Part shown: positions 1 through 10,707 of the stretch, piece by piece
How positions within the stretch are numbered: position 1 is the stretch's first letter
Layout of the letters: the number at the start of each line of letters is the position of its first letter
NCBI GenBank assembly: GCA_963854835.1
Contig: OY978527.1
Span: 31,410,547 to 31,474,546, forward strand
Origin: Megamerina dolium
Taxonomy: Eukaryota > Arthropoda > Insecta > Diptera > Megamerinidae
Reading direction: 5' to 3'
Length of the DNA: 64,000 nt
Made by a program: the position numbers and the translations under genes
The notes under the pieces: model-generated
Told to the model about the DNA's origin: nothing
The model's input: the letters and a program-made list of their open reading frames with translations, nothing else
Databases searched by the model: none

Positions 1-224
1 TACTGTAAAAACAATTGCGGTTATTCGGTAGTTCCGGTCGAAAATATTAACTTTGACCTTCAGCCACGCCTTATATGGACTCTCTTTTGATACCCACATA
101 GGAAAGAAAAATAGAGGCGCTATTGAGTAATTTCGATCGAGAATTTAAATTTTGAACTTATGCCAAATATATAGCCGTAAAAAACGCCCATTAGTTGACT
201 AGATTCGAAAATGAACACACTTAC

Positions 225-398
225 CTTAATTTTCATTACATAATTTGATGGCACAAAACCGATATTTCCTTTCATGCTGACCACTTGCCACCAGTTCCGT
301 TGACGTGCTGATGTTTGGTATAGAATGAAGTACTCGCCCTCATCAAAACTAATGGTCTTGGGGTATGCCGCTTGGAAATCGTACAGTGCCTTTAGCAT
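225..398 (-). CDS. N-terminal exon of an SH3-domain protein (NCKIPSD/SPIN90-like)
   Basis: The ATG at 398-396 opens 58 codons ending at a good donor (AAG|GTAAGT, exon end 225). The 58 residues form nearly a complete SH3 domain: ALYDF at residues 4-8, the acidic RT-loop region near 19-22, the NWW pair at 35-37 and the GFVPSNYV box at 47-54. SH3 domains bind proline-rich partners. A domain starting at residue 2 is the layout of NCKIPSD/SPIN90 adaptors, which link Nck and WASP/Arp2/3 to actin; assignment to that family is my inference from layout and general resemblance. An acceptor-like TGCAG at 414-410 suggests the exon begins at 409 with a short 5' leader. The rest of the gene lies left of the window. 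Real exon likely; family less sure. Confidence 0.75.
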
Positions 399-409
399 TT
401 CAATAACAT
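398..409 (-). promoter_or_regulatory. Upstream ATG overlapping the SH3-protein start
   Basis: If the exon begins at 409, it starts with an ATG that reads five codons and stops at TAA (394-392), overlapping the main ATG (398-396) in another frame. This could dampen translation of the main frame. It depends on the inferred acceptor. Confidence 0.25.
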
Positions 410-1044
410 CTGCAGTAAATCCACAGCAGCGATGTCAAAATAAATAAGAATTAATGAACTGTGTAAAAAAGCTCAACAATAGTCGCGTCAAAAAAATAAC
501 GAATAAAATAAAATACGCAAGAGTATTACACTTCCGCAGGCTCAAGGCCTAAAATACATTTCATATTTTGCACACACAGATCACTTCTGTTCCACTTGAA
601 TTATGTATTACATGCAATAACTTCTTGTTTATCATCTTACCCATAATTGATTTTTCTTTTTTTACGACACAAACTCACACAATATTTTGGTTTAGCGGGG
701 AATTATATCGAATGAAATAGATTATGCAAATAATCGAAAACATTTTTTGCTTGTGTATAATTTTTATAATTTTCTATAAATGCAATAAGCATACACATTT
801 AAACAAATTTGAATACATTCTTCACATTCAAACCACCTAAAGTTTTCATAACATGCAATTTGCGATTTAACTCCTTGCGGCTACTAAAAGACACTATAGA
901 CGAGAATGTATGAATGCGCATTCTTGGAGTATTCTAATTGCGCAAAAAACACAAGATTTTTCGACATACTAGAGGAGAATGCATGTATCCACGCATATCA
1001 TTCCCAAAATGATGCTGTACAGATTGCTACACAAAGAAAATGGA
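410..1044. other. AT-rich sequence without a recognised feature
   Basis: Probably intron or upstream region of the SH3-protein gene on the minus strand. The ORF at 906-1142 has no recognisable family and poor codon character. Confidence 0.4.
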
Positions 1045-1310
1045 TACAAATTTTAGGTTTGTTCGCTACTAGCAACTTTCAACAATTGTTAATAATTGTC
1101 GACAGGAAAGCAATCGCAAACTCGAATTTATGTGACACATAATCTAAAAATGAGAGCGTGAAAATTAAAGAGAGCCGATAGTTTGTGATAGTAAAATTTT
1201 TGTCATCACTTTCTATCACCTATAGAAAAAAAAAATTGTGCTGTAAATTACGTACTGTGATTGTCAATTTGCAAGTTTCTGATAAGTTTCCGTTCGTGTA
1301 CTCTCTGCAT
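1045..1310 (+). repeat. Diverged relative of the TAGCC MITE interior
   Basis: Stretches such as TAGGTTTGTTCGCTA, AACTTTCAACAATTGTTAA and TTTGCAAGTTTCTGATA match the middle of the MITE at 3435-3962 in the same order, but the sequence between and around them has decayed and the terminal repeats are missing. It is an old relic or the ancestor of the MITE core. Confidence 0.4.
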
Positions 1311-1863
1311 GTTTTCTCTTTCTTTCTTAAGAGTAGTATTTGTTTTTCCTCTCTTAGTGACAGAAAGTGGTGGTAATGTACGCGGCAAACAAACTTATTA
1401 TTGTTCCAATTCGTACGGGCCGTTTATAGTAAAAAATAATTTTACTGATGTAACTGTAGTAGTAATGTTATAGAAACACAGAAACATGAACAGCTGATTG
1501 ACAAAGCCCGCAAAAATTTAGATCTGCCTAAGATTTTGCTTCACTTTGTTTTGCTTTGCTTCGAGCACTTGTTAGGTGAACACACTCATGCAAATGGATA
1601 CGCCCACAGAACTTTTAATACAATGCCGTGACCAGGAAAGCAATGTTGTAAATTAACATTGCAAATTATATTGAAATAAGATGAACCAGTAAATGCTTTT
1701 ATGAATGAAATCTATATATGTATGTATATGGAAAAGAATTGTTTATGAAGAATTTTTACTATTATTCAATATATAGGTATGTATGTACATGCGTATGGAG
1801 TACTTATAGGTATACTCCATTCACGCAATGCATATCTTTATAAATATATGCACTTACTATATA

Positions 1864-2395
1864 CAAGGTGCGACAATTATGTATTAAGACTGCTTCTAGA
1901 AAACACAATTAAAACACGATATCTGCTAATTTTTCGGTATATTTATTCGAAATATTCTCCTCCTGATTCAATACACTTGTTACATTGATTTAATAGTGAT
2001 TCAAACGCGTGTTCCAGCTTATTTTTCGGAATTGCCTCTAGTGCCCTCGTCGATGCCTGTTGTATGGTCTGAATGTCATCAAAAACGCATCCTTTCAACT
2101 TCAATTTCAGTTTTGGGAACAAAAAGAAGTCACACGGTGCCAAATCAGGTGAATACGGCGGGTGATTCAACACACTGTGTGCTGTGTGTTAAATTTCATG
2201 TTATAATTTCAGCATCAAACGAATACGTGTTTTGTAAAATGAATGTCAATAAACATTAAATGTCAACCAAATGCCATGGAATTTGACAGTTAGTAGAGGA
2301 AGGTTGAAACTTCAAAACGCATGTGCTCACATATAGATGGCACGCTTGGTTGCTGAGATATGGTTCGAGTCTTAATACATAATTGTTACTCTTTG
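1864..2395 (-). mobile_element. Internally deleted mariner element with TA target duplication
   Basis: About 30-bp terminal inverted repeats face each other: the left end CAAGGTGCGACAATTATG is answered by the right end, whose complement reads CAAAGAGTAACAATTATG, and both continue with TATTAAGACT. TA dinucleotides flank both ends (1862-1863, 2396-2397). Only the C-terminal part of a mariner transposase remains, on the minus strand, so this is a ~530-bp deletion derivative that would need transposase in trans. A truncated sibling lies at 59363-59793. Confidence 0.8.
1943..2173 (-). pseudogene. Mariner transposase C-terminal remnant
   Basis: The remnant begins near HPPYSPDLAPCDFFLFPKL, the block with the third catalytic Asp of mariner D,D34D transposases, and ends in the family-typical C-terminus CIESGGEYFE. 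About 76 of roughly 345 residues survive; the helix-turn-helix DNA-binding domain and the first two catalytic residues are gone. It cannot be catalytic. Confidence 0.75.
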
Positions 2396-2397
2396 TA

Positions 2398-3434
2398 TGA
2401 GGTGTTTCACAATATCATTTATAATTTTTATAATATTAAATTTGATAAATTTCTGTAATTTTGATAAAGAAGGAACTCATAAGCATCGCTTTATTGACGC
2501 GCCCGATGCCTGGTATCAGGCAATCAGAAATATTATCAAGTAATATCACGTGCTGATTTTAAATGTAAAGGAACAGAAAAGTGGTAGATACAAATGGTTG
2601 GCCAATCCAATGCCATTGATACCGCTTACGAAAATCATTCTTCCTGATTTACACATCAAACTTGATGTTGTGAAGAGTTGGTTAGAGTCAACGAAAGTGG
2701 ATTCGCATATTCAAAAAATAATGCGATGCAATTCGGGCTTTAATTAAAAACGTTCTATGTACAAATCGTTTAACAGGATATGCCACTTTTATTGCGAACT
2801 TGATGAAATCTCTTGATGCTTTTCATGTGCACATGTCGCTCAAAGGTAGAAGAAAAATTTCACTAATCCATTGTGTTTTGAGGACCGATTGAAAGCGATT
2901 CAATTCATTGGCGGACTTTTGGTGGTCCTTTTTATTAAATAACCATTTTCGCTTTAATACTTTTCACGCTTAATCACTAATTACTTGACACTACCGTTAA
3001 AACTACTTGCTAGATTGCATATTTACAATATACTCGTCACCAGTTTGTTTTTCCTTCTTTGTATTTTTGCATCTAAATAAAGATTTTCAATTACGAACGA
3101 CGAAAAATTCCCTTTCAGAGTTGTAAAACTTCTCCATTAAATATATCAAAAATTTGAAGGGATACAGCTTTTCTGAAAACGGTTACGTAATCGAGAGCCG
3201 AAAATAAAGTTTACATTCGGCCGTTTTGCTGTGATATTTCAAAACTTTGAAATTTAGCTACAATGTAATTATTGCCCTCTACGAGCAATGTGCGGTCTCC
3301 ATTAGCAATATATTTCCTGATAACATTAGCAAGATAAAAACTTTTGCTTTTTTTTGTCTCTCTTATGTGCAAACACCAATTCTGGTAACCCAATAGCCAA
3401 TCATGGAAAGATGGAGATTGATTGGAAAGCTTAA
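2398..3434. other. AT-rich intergenic sequence, nothing recognised
   Basis: ORFs at 2550-2747 and 3211-3393 show no recognisable motif. No terminal repeats or target duplications seen. Confidence 0.4.
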
Positions 3435-3962
3435 TAGCCTAGACAGACGGCAGCCTAATTCCGGATTACCTAGTTAATTCGAATTAACTCGGGCATTAAC
3501 TGCAGCTAATCCGCATAAACTCTATGAGTTAATTCTCAAAATAAAAGAGGATTAGGGCAATTTGCGATGGCAACACTGCTGAAAATTGTCTATTGTGAAT
3601 TTTTCTCGATCCATTTTACAAAATATTAGGTTTATTCGCTAACAAAAAACTTTCAACAATTGTTAACAGTTTTCAACATTAACAACGTTGGCGAACAAAT
3701 AAATCCAGCTGTCAATTACGAACGGTGAATGTCAATTTACAAGTTTCTGATAGTTTTCAGTTCACATACTACTTGTAGATTTTCTCATATCGAGAGTGAT
3801 AGATGACAGAAATTGATAGTGATAGTAATGTAAGTGAACAGACCTAATAAAATAGTAATCAGCCGTTTAGTTAATCCGCAATACTGCCGTCTGTCAGGTT
3901 ATTATTTTATTCGGATTAAGTGCGTCGGTAATCCGGAATTAGGCTGCCGTCTGTCTACGCTA
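3435..3962 (+). mobile_element. TAGCC MITE, copy A (TAA target duplication)
   Basis: 528-bp element with no coding capacity. It starts TAGCCTAGACAGACGGCAG and ends with the complement (CTGCCGTCTGTCTACGCTA, one mismatch); the inverted match extends roughly 39 bp. TAA flanks it at 3432-3434 and 3963-3965. Three other copies (12054, 40177, 47002) are flanked by TAA or TTA, the duplication typical of PIF/Harbinger elements. Assigning it to PIF/Harbinger rests on that duplication, not on a coding parent. Confidence 0.88.
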
Positions 3963-4029
3963 TAACACTGCAATAGCGGTTGCAAATGTTTAAATTTTAT
4001 TACGAAAACAGTGGTCCTGTCATCCAAAT

Positions 4030-4640
4030 TCAAAGATCATCATTTTGTTATTTTATTCAGTGATGTGGTTCATTTTTGGCTCAATAGGTGAACATGCAAA
4101 ATTATCGGAATTGGAAGGAAGAAAAATTACAAGAAATTCTTCAGATACCATTACATCCACAAAAACTTACTGTTTGGTGCGGTTTATGGCCTGGTGGAAT
4201 TATTGGTCCATACATCTTTAAAAGCGCAGCAAGACACAATGTAATCGTAAATGGCGAAGGGTACAGAGCCATAATAACTGATTATTTGGTTCCCCAATTG
4301 CGTGGTATGAATGTTTAAGAGATGTGCTTCCAGAAAGACGGTGCTACATGTTTTATATCGAATATAACAATCGATTTACTGAAGGAAGCATAATCTCTCG
4401 AAATGGACCTATAAGCTATCCTTCAAACTTTTGCTGTTTAAGATCCCTGGACTATTTATTGTGGGGGTATGCAAAATGAGTAGTTCATGCTGATAAACCA
4501 GCAACATTGGATGAATTGCACGCCAACATTGAGCGAACTATTGCCGAGATTAGGCCCCAATTGTTTGAAAAAAAAAAACCGAAAATTGGATTTCCAGATT
4601 ACTTCACGTTCGAGCTAGCGGAAGCGGCCCGTAATCATAT
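4030..4640 (+). pseudogene. Mariner-like transposase, C-terminal half
   Basis: Reading across frames gives, in order: an SD-VHFWLN block (first catalytic Asp), LHPQKLTVWCGLWPGGIIG (4156-4212), QKDGATC near 4330 (second catalytic Asp), LDYLLWGY near 4450 (third position of a D,D34D triad) and DELHANIERTIAEIRPQL near 4510. At least two frameshifts and a stop at 4318 break it. The N-terminal half is absent; TAGCC MITE copy A ends just upstream. Confidence 0.7.
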
Positions 4641-4651
4641 TCAAACACTAA

Positions 4652-4920
4652 TTACGAGGGTGGTCCCAGAACTACCCGACCTGACATATAGATGGCGGCA
4701 GTAGTTTCAAAAAAATTACTTTGGTGAAAAGTGGCATCCTTATAAAACATATGTTTTAAGTTCCAAGGCGCCACGTTGTTTAGTATTTTTTTGGAGCCAA
4801 CGAAAGTTAACGACCTCAGTGAATTTATAAACATGGAAAAAATTTATCACCGTTATGTAATTCATTTGAAAGGTCTCAGTCCGACGAATATTAAAGCCGA
4901 ACTAGATTCTACTTTGGAGG
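4652..4920 (+). mobile_element. Mariner 5' end with start of transposase
   Basis: TTACGAGGGTGGTCCCAGAA at 4655 looks like a mariner 5' terminal repeat, followed by a leader and an ATG at 4834 opening a frame that contains LKGLSPTNIKAELDSTL, the N-terminal helix-turn-helix region of mariner transposases. The frame ends near 4920 where gypsy sequence begins. Because the 3' half of a related element lies just upstream, this is the start of a second, tandem copy rather than the same element. Confidence 0.6.
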
Positions 4921-5022
4921 TCTGCTGAATAAGGTGGACAGCAATCGCTCCACTAACACAAATTCATCGTTAAACTAAATCGAGTCAGTTCAGCGTTCAT
5001 TTACATTTCATAACTACATCGA

Positions 5023-5568
5023 GTGCCAAGCAGCTTGACTATTGATGGAAAAGTGGACAATATGGAATTCATGTTAACCCTGGATACTGGTGCATCACAT
5101 TCTATAATCAAGAGCGATTTAGTAAAGAGGTTTGAGCCTTTAATGGGAATAAAATTGCGTACAGCAACGGGTGAGGATGCACAAATTCTGGGTAAGATAA
5201 AGAAACGAGTATCTATTAGAAATTGCACGTGGGAACATGAATTCATTGTGGCTGACATCATCGATGACGTAATAATTGGTGTTGATTTTATGATTGACAA
5301 CGTATTTACGTTAGATTTAAATCAATGGATACTACGCTATACAAATGTCGAGCTACCATTGAACATCGGTTACAAGCGTAGTGGGAATATCAAACGAGTA
5401 CTGGCATGTCAACGCCAAGAGGTTCCAGCAAAATCAGAAGCGGTGATTTGGGCACAGATGAATGTGGATGATGGGACAGGCAAGTTGTGGGTAGTGGAAG
5501 CAGATAAAGAAATAACGAATAAAAACATCATACTTGGTAGGACGTTAGTAGAACCTAAAGAAAATTGA
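5023..5568 (+). pseudogene. Gypsy family A aspartic protease region
   Basis: The 181-residue open stretch carries the retropepsin active-site motif LDTGASHSII at about residues 20-29 and the downstream hydrophobic VIIGVDFM motif near residue 89, the usual spacing for retroviral-type proteases that cleave Gag-Pol. The frame closes at 5566-5568, before the RT. The same segment, split by an insertion, is at 31052-31532 plus 34574-34640. Confidence 0.8.
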
Positions 5569-5742
5569 ATAGTACCGGTGCGAATATTAAATCCAACTAA
5601 TGCATCTACAGTTGTGAAGAAAGGATTGGTCATTGCCAGGAAATTACTGCCGTAGTAGACTGCGAAAAGGGTTCTTCGATGAAAAGTGGAAGATCAGGAA
5701 CTCTTACAGTGGAATTAAAAGCACAGATGGAAGAATGGGCAG

Positions 5743-6690
5743 GTGTGCTTAGCAACCAGCAAAGAGAAAACAGCTTTCAGTATTGGCGATGGTCTATGGC
5801 AATTTACAGTTATGCCATTTGGCTTATGCAATGCGCCAGCTACTTTCGAACGTTTGATGGAGCGTGTACTCAGAGGACTACATTGGAAAACGTGCTTGGT
5901 GTACCTCGATGACATTATCGTGATGGGAAAAGATTTTAACGACCACCTGGAAAAGTTGAAAGAGGTATTTGAGCGTATACAATCAGCAGGGCTTAAACTG
6001 AATATGAAAAAGTGTTCACTCTTCAGGCGAAAAGTTAAATATCTTGGTCATAAAGTAACATCAGAAGGGATACATACTAACGAGGAGAAAGTAGCAGCAG
6101 TACAAGAATGGCCTATTACGTCTAACCTTCACGAGTTAAGAATCTTCCTAGGCTTATGTACCTACTATAGACGATTTGTTCCTGGATTTGCAAACATCGC
6201 CAGCAGACTGCATGAGTTAACAAGAAAGACAAACCATTTGTGTGGGGCGAGGAACAACAGAAAGCATTCGAACAACTGAAAGAAAGACTCTGTTCAGCAC
6301 CAGTATTAGCGTATCCAGTACCTGGTTAAAAGTTTGTGTTGGATACAGATGCGAGTGGCTATGGAATAGGTGGTGTGCTCTCCCAGATCATAGATAGGAA
6401 AGAAAAAGTCAAAGCCAGAAAGAGACTACTGTGTCACTCGAAGAGAGCTGCTCGCAATACTGGAATGTGTAAAGTATTTCCATAAATACTTGTACGGTCA
6501 ATTATTTCATCTACGAACTGACCACTCAGCGCTAAGGTGGTTATTACAATTTAAAAACCCAGAAGGACAATTGGCGCGCTGGATTGAAAGTCTGCAGAGT
6601 TATGATTTTACAATCGAGCTTTGTAAAGGAGGACAGCACGGCAACGCGGATGCTCTATCTCGTCGTCCTTGCAAAATGGAATCTAAACAT
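5743..6690 (+). pseudogene. Gypsy family A reverse transcriptase and RNase H
   Basis: From 5743 the frame gives KTAFSIGDGLWQFTVMPFGL, then the polymerase motif YLDDIIV (near 5900) and LGHKVTSEGI; the N-terminal RT fingers are deleted. After a frame change near 6225 RNase H is recognisable: LDTDASGYGIGG (6337-6375), YCVTRRELLAIL, TDHSALRWLL and GNADALSRRP (6640-6668). At least three frame disruptions separate these blocks. Family knowledge: together they would copy the element's RNA into DNA. Confidence 0.8.
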
Positions 6691-6865
6691 TGTTCCCGAG
6701 TGGAAAGCAAGGAGCACATTGTCGACATACGACTTACGAATATATTGCCGGAGGAGTCATGGACCACCGAACGAGTGCAAGAAGATCAGTGGAACGACCC
6801 AGATCTCGTAAAGATTATGGAATACAAGGAGCACGGCGTACGTCCAGATTGGCAAGAAATGGCTA

Positions 6866-7990
6866 ATGAGAGTCCAATATCAAAGGCATACTGGGCGCAG
6901 TGGCAAAGCCTGCACTTACGAGACGGATGTTTATTCCGAGCGTGGGAGAGTAAAGATGGAAAAATCACTACCCAAGGTAAGAATAAATAAAGTAATAGCT
7001 GAGTATCACAATGCTTCAAGTGGATGGCATTTGGGCATCACAAAAATGGTCGAGAAAATAAAGAAACGATTTTATTGGGTTGGATGCCACGGCCATGTCG
7101 CTGATTGGATTCGAAAGTGTAAGCAATGTGCAATGGCCAAAGGTCCCACTAAGAAAAGTCGAGGTAAGATGCACCAATACTTCGTAGGTGCTCCATTTGA
7201 GCGAATTGCTATGGACATAGCTGGACCATTTCCAACAAGCAACTCAGGGATCAAGTATGCTCTGGTGGTTATATATTACTTCAGTAAGTGGCCTGAAGTG
7301 TACCCCATTCCAAATCAAGAAGCTAGTACAGTTGCCGATGTATTCGTCAACCAATGGGTTCCTCGTTTTGGTGTACCGATAGAGTTACACTCAGACCAAG
7401 GTCGAAATTTCGAATCAGTTGTATTCCAAGAGATGTGCCGTATGTTGGGTATAAACAAAACTCGTACAACACCCTTGCATCCACAATCTGATGGCATGGT
7501 AGAACGATTCAACCAAACCTTGGAGGAATATTTGAGAAAAGTCGTAGATAAATACCAAAGAGACTGGGATGAACATGTACCAATGTTCCTCATAGCATAT
7601 CGATGCTCACAACATGATACGACGGCTACTACACCAGCACTGGCAATTTTCGGAAACGAGGTAAGACTGCCAGGTGATTTAAAATTTGGAGTCATAACAC
7701 CAACGAGATCAACCTAAGGTAACTTTACTAGCGAAAAGCGGGAACAGTTGGATGAAGTACATCAGTTCATCAGAGAGCGGTCGCAGATGATAAGCGGTAA
7801 GATGAAGGAGAGCTTGTAATGCTTCATAATCCACAACGAAAGAAAGGCCTGTACCCTAAGCTACAGACTCATTGGGAAGGAGCATATGAGATTATAGCAA
7901 AGTGTATCGTATTCAACGTGCCTCGAATAAAACAGCAAAGTTGAAAGTAGTTCACTTGGAGCGACTTGCGCTATATCGGGAGGAAGAATA
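6866..7990 (+). pseudogene. Gypsy family A integrase
   Basis: An H2C2 zinc-binding region (H at HNASSGWHLG, cysteines at CKQCAMAKG) precedes an rve core with catalytic residues in AMDIAGPF (near 7210), HSDQGRNF (near 7395) and VERFNQTLEEYL (near 7500), giving a D,D,E triad. The frame ends at 7717; after a frame change the C-terminal LHNPQRKKGLYPKLQ and VVHLERLALY blocks run to about 7990. The catalytic core is well preserved although the ends are broken. Gypsy integrases insert the cDNA into the genome. Confidence 0.82.
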
Positions 7991-8015
7991 AAAACTTGTT
8001 CGGGACGAACAAGGT

Positions 8016-8030
8016 TAAGAGGAGGGCAGT
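8016..8030 (+). other. Polypurine tract of gypsy family A
   Basis: AAGAGGAGGGCAG lies directly before TGTAACG, the TG start expected for an LTR. It would prime plus-strand DNA synthesis. Confidence 0.6.
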
Positions 8031-8330
8031 GTAACGAGTATCGATGGTTGGTTACTCATCACTATTGTGAATGACACGAATATTGGCGAAGCATCCTAGA
8101 TTCGGTCTAATTTGATTTTCGGTTGTAATAGCCACATAAGTATCAGTATCACAGAATTTAACACTAGAGGTTGTGCGCTTTGGCATCACAATCACGTTCT
8201 GTGGATTAATAATTTACAACGTTACAGTAGACCGTCAATAGCAGTGTTGCAAACAGGCAACAAGGCTGCACTATTGCGGCAAGTATAACCTAGCCAGTTG
8301 TTTAGTTTCTTTCTTTCTCCATATTTTTTA
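8031..8330 (+). repeat. Probable 3' LTR of gypsy family A (end uncertain)
   Basis: The LTR start is inferred from the preceding purine tract and the TG dinucleotide. No second LTR exists in the window to fix its end. Positions 8087-8139 match the 3' tail of the LINE family at 24805-25978, so the LTR may contain an insertion or shared sequence. Confidence 0.4.
8087..8139 (+). repeat. LINE 3'-tail remnant
   Basis: TGGCGAAGCAT, then TTCGG, then TTCGGTTGTAATAGCCACAT resembles the last ~55 bp of the LINE copies ending at 25978 and 48188 (TGGCGAAGCAT ... TTCGGTTGTTATGGCCACAT), with roughly four of five positions matching by eye. Confidence 0.55.
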
Positions 8331-9684
8331 TCATATTTGCGAATTTCGGCAATTACTATGAGTTGCATTCGATTTTCGATTATCACTAGATATCGAATGT
8401 TAAATTCATACTATGACACCCTGTCGAAATTTTCGTCGAACAGAATTTTGCTTTCGTTGATGTAGCGTAGTGTGAAAAATGGCTGAAAATGTAAGTATTT
8501 ATACCAAGCAAGCAAGATGAGTTTCATAATAATTCGTTCGATCAGCACAGAAGATCGAAGATCGAATGCCTTCATCATTTGCAATTAATAATTTCGCTGT
8601 ATTTCGGGTTGTATCTCGGGTGCTACAGTCCTACCAGTAGAATTGATCAGTGAATAATTAAAAAATGAAATATTATGTGCTTTAAAAGTATTGTATATTT
8701 TTATTATTGTCCTACACATTTCTTATATACTTATGTACCAAAGTATCATATGTATAGGTACATACATGCACATACAATATTTACTCTTTACAAAATTCTA
8801 ACATACATACATAGTTACAGGCAAAGTTAAAGGTCACCTTAAATTTAGTATCGAATAATTTGATATATTTGCCATGTAAAAATCTGCCAAAAAGCCGATT
8901 TAAAATTTAAAATGATCTTAATTTTGACTATAACTACGAGTCGTTTTCTTTTCTAAAAAAAAAAAACGTCACATTTTTATTGGCCTAGCCATTTCATTGA
9001 CATTTTTTGTTTGATTTTTTTTTCATAGATGAAAAATGTCATTTGAAGAAATGCTGTCATTTAAAAGGATAACCTTTTTTTAGAAATGAAAACGCTTTTC
9101 GTGTTTTTGAGTTACATAATATTCGAGAAATTAAAAAAAAAGCAATATATGTAGTCACTTTATAATCTATTAAATGCATGTTACTCCGTTAGGCTTATGT
9201 TATTAACACACATACACACACTACACTCTCAAAACTTGTTTTAGATTAGTTAGAGTTATTAGAAACCTGCTGTATCCCTGAAGCCAAAATAATTAAAATA
9301 TTTTATAGTTCTGCAACTAGTATGACCTGACGGAAATTGAATGAGTGTGACATATTTGGGTTGACAGATCAAGAAGGGACATTTATGAACCTTGATATCA
9401 TTCCGAAGACCGAAAAAAAATGAAAAATGAACGCGAACGAAAATAATGGTTATTTGTACGGCTCACATACGATTAGTATAAGGTTGTCACATGATCACTC
9501 TTAAGCAAACAAATTTAGCAACATCATCAATCAGGATTTTCGTCGGGCGCCAAGTATTCGCCCCGAATGCGAGCAAATTTTTATCATTGATTCCGACGTT
9601 AACATTGATAATTGGTAATCATCTAAAACGTCTGACCAAAGTGAATATACCGTCACACTTTTAGCTCAATCAGCCACTGACGTA
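8331..9684. other. AT-rich intergenic sequence
   Basis: Apart from a possible micro-exon at 8479-8490 I see only homopolymer-rich AT sequence and a short CA-rich run near 9205-9225. Confidence 0.4.
8479..8490 (+). CDS. Candidate first coding exon (4 codons)
   Basis: AAAAATGGCTGAAAAT is followed immediately by GTAAGT: a good translation-start context (A at -3, G at +4), four codons (MAEN) and a consensus donor. No downstream exon can be identified here, so the gene, if real, has a long first intron. Such matches occur by chance. Confidence 0.25.
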
Positions 9685-9790
9685 AACTCGCAGACGTGTC
9701 AGCTGGCACAACCAACTTTATGGGAACATAAATGAAAACAACAATATAGAATCCTTCTGTTGACACAGCGCGTAAACGCAGAAATCTCTA
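9685..9790. repeat. Diverged relic of the CAGCTG-palindrome MITE
   Basis: GACGTGTCAGCTGGCAC, then CTTTATGGGAACAT and ATGAAAAC appear in the order found in the MITE end at 57098 onward, but altered and without terminal repeats. Confidence 0.4.
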
Positions 9791-10238
9791 GCATAAGGGT
9801 AAAATAACTTGGAATATATAAAAACAGTATCCAATGAAAATAAAAATGTTGAGTGTTATGTTAGTGAAATTTAACTCAGTTTATGTTTAAACCATAATAT
9901 TAATGCTATAAAGATTCTCGATAGAGACTTCGCGAAATGAATTCCATCTGCAAGCTCTATCGAAACAATAGCTTTTCTCACATCTAAATAATAATTTAAG
10001 GAAGCCCAAGAGAAGTTTTAAAGGGAGCACCTCAAATATCATCAGATGGCACCTCTATGCGAAAGCTTTATGGAAACCCTATCAAAGTAATTATTGGCAT
10101 TTTAACTGTATCGAAGTTCAAATTGTCATTTGTCAGAATACACAAATTCTAATAGAAAAGAGAGAACAGACATATTGCAGCTTTCAGAATCAAAGAACGA
10201 AATATTTAAAGCATTTGAACGGAGGCACGTGTGGACTT

Positions 10239-10272
<34 letters not shown>

Positions 10273-10707
10273 CGTACCCCACAGTCTTTGGTTAATCCTT
10301 CTTTACCCATATTATTGATAGGTAATAGTCCATTAATAATTCAGTCGAAAACATTTTCGTATTGTAATTTGAAAATGTTCACATACAAAAATCTTTTGTT
10401 ACTGCAGAACGAATCAATAGTACGCGGCTGAATATTGAAATTTGTCTGTAAATAAAGTTTAAAATAAATATGTAAATTTAGAAAATTGCGCCAAGTTGGC
10501 AATCATTCAATTCTTAATGCAATATGCATTTCTAAAATTTCTGCCAAACTTTGTAAGTTTTACGTTTAAAACAATTTCTTTAAACATCTTTAAATCGAGC
10601 ATTGTCCCTATCCTGAGGCATTGATATTACATAGTTACAACTATTGTCTATTAATACACTTTCGTATAGAATCTGTCCTCTCCATAAATCGTTACAGTAT
10701 AAATATT
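9791..10707. other. Region downstream of the aminotransferase gene
   Basis: Presumed 3' UTR and downstream flank of the minus-strand aminotransferase. I could not place a convincing polyadenylation signal on the minus strand. Contains a TG microsatellite. Confidence 0.4.
10240..10269. repeat. (TG)n microsatellite
   Basis: Uninterrupted TG dinucleotide run of about 14-15 units. Confidence 0.95.

Larger units (their letters stand above)
4921..8330 (+). mobile_element. Degenerate Ty3/gypsy retrotransposon (family A)
   Basis: Protease, reverse transcriptase, RNase H and integrase occur in the canonical Ty3/gypsy order, followed by a purine-rich tract and a probable 3' LTR starting TGTAACG at 8031. 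No gag and no 5' LTR are visible, so it is truncated at its 5' end where it abuts mariner sequence. Several frameshifts, stops and a deletion in the RT fingers make it dead. A second piece of the same family (protease region) lies at 31052-34673. Confidence 0.85.
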
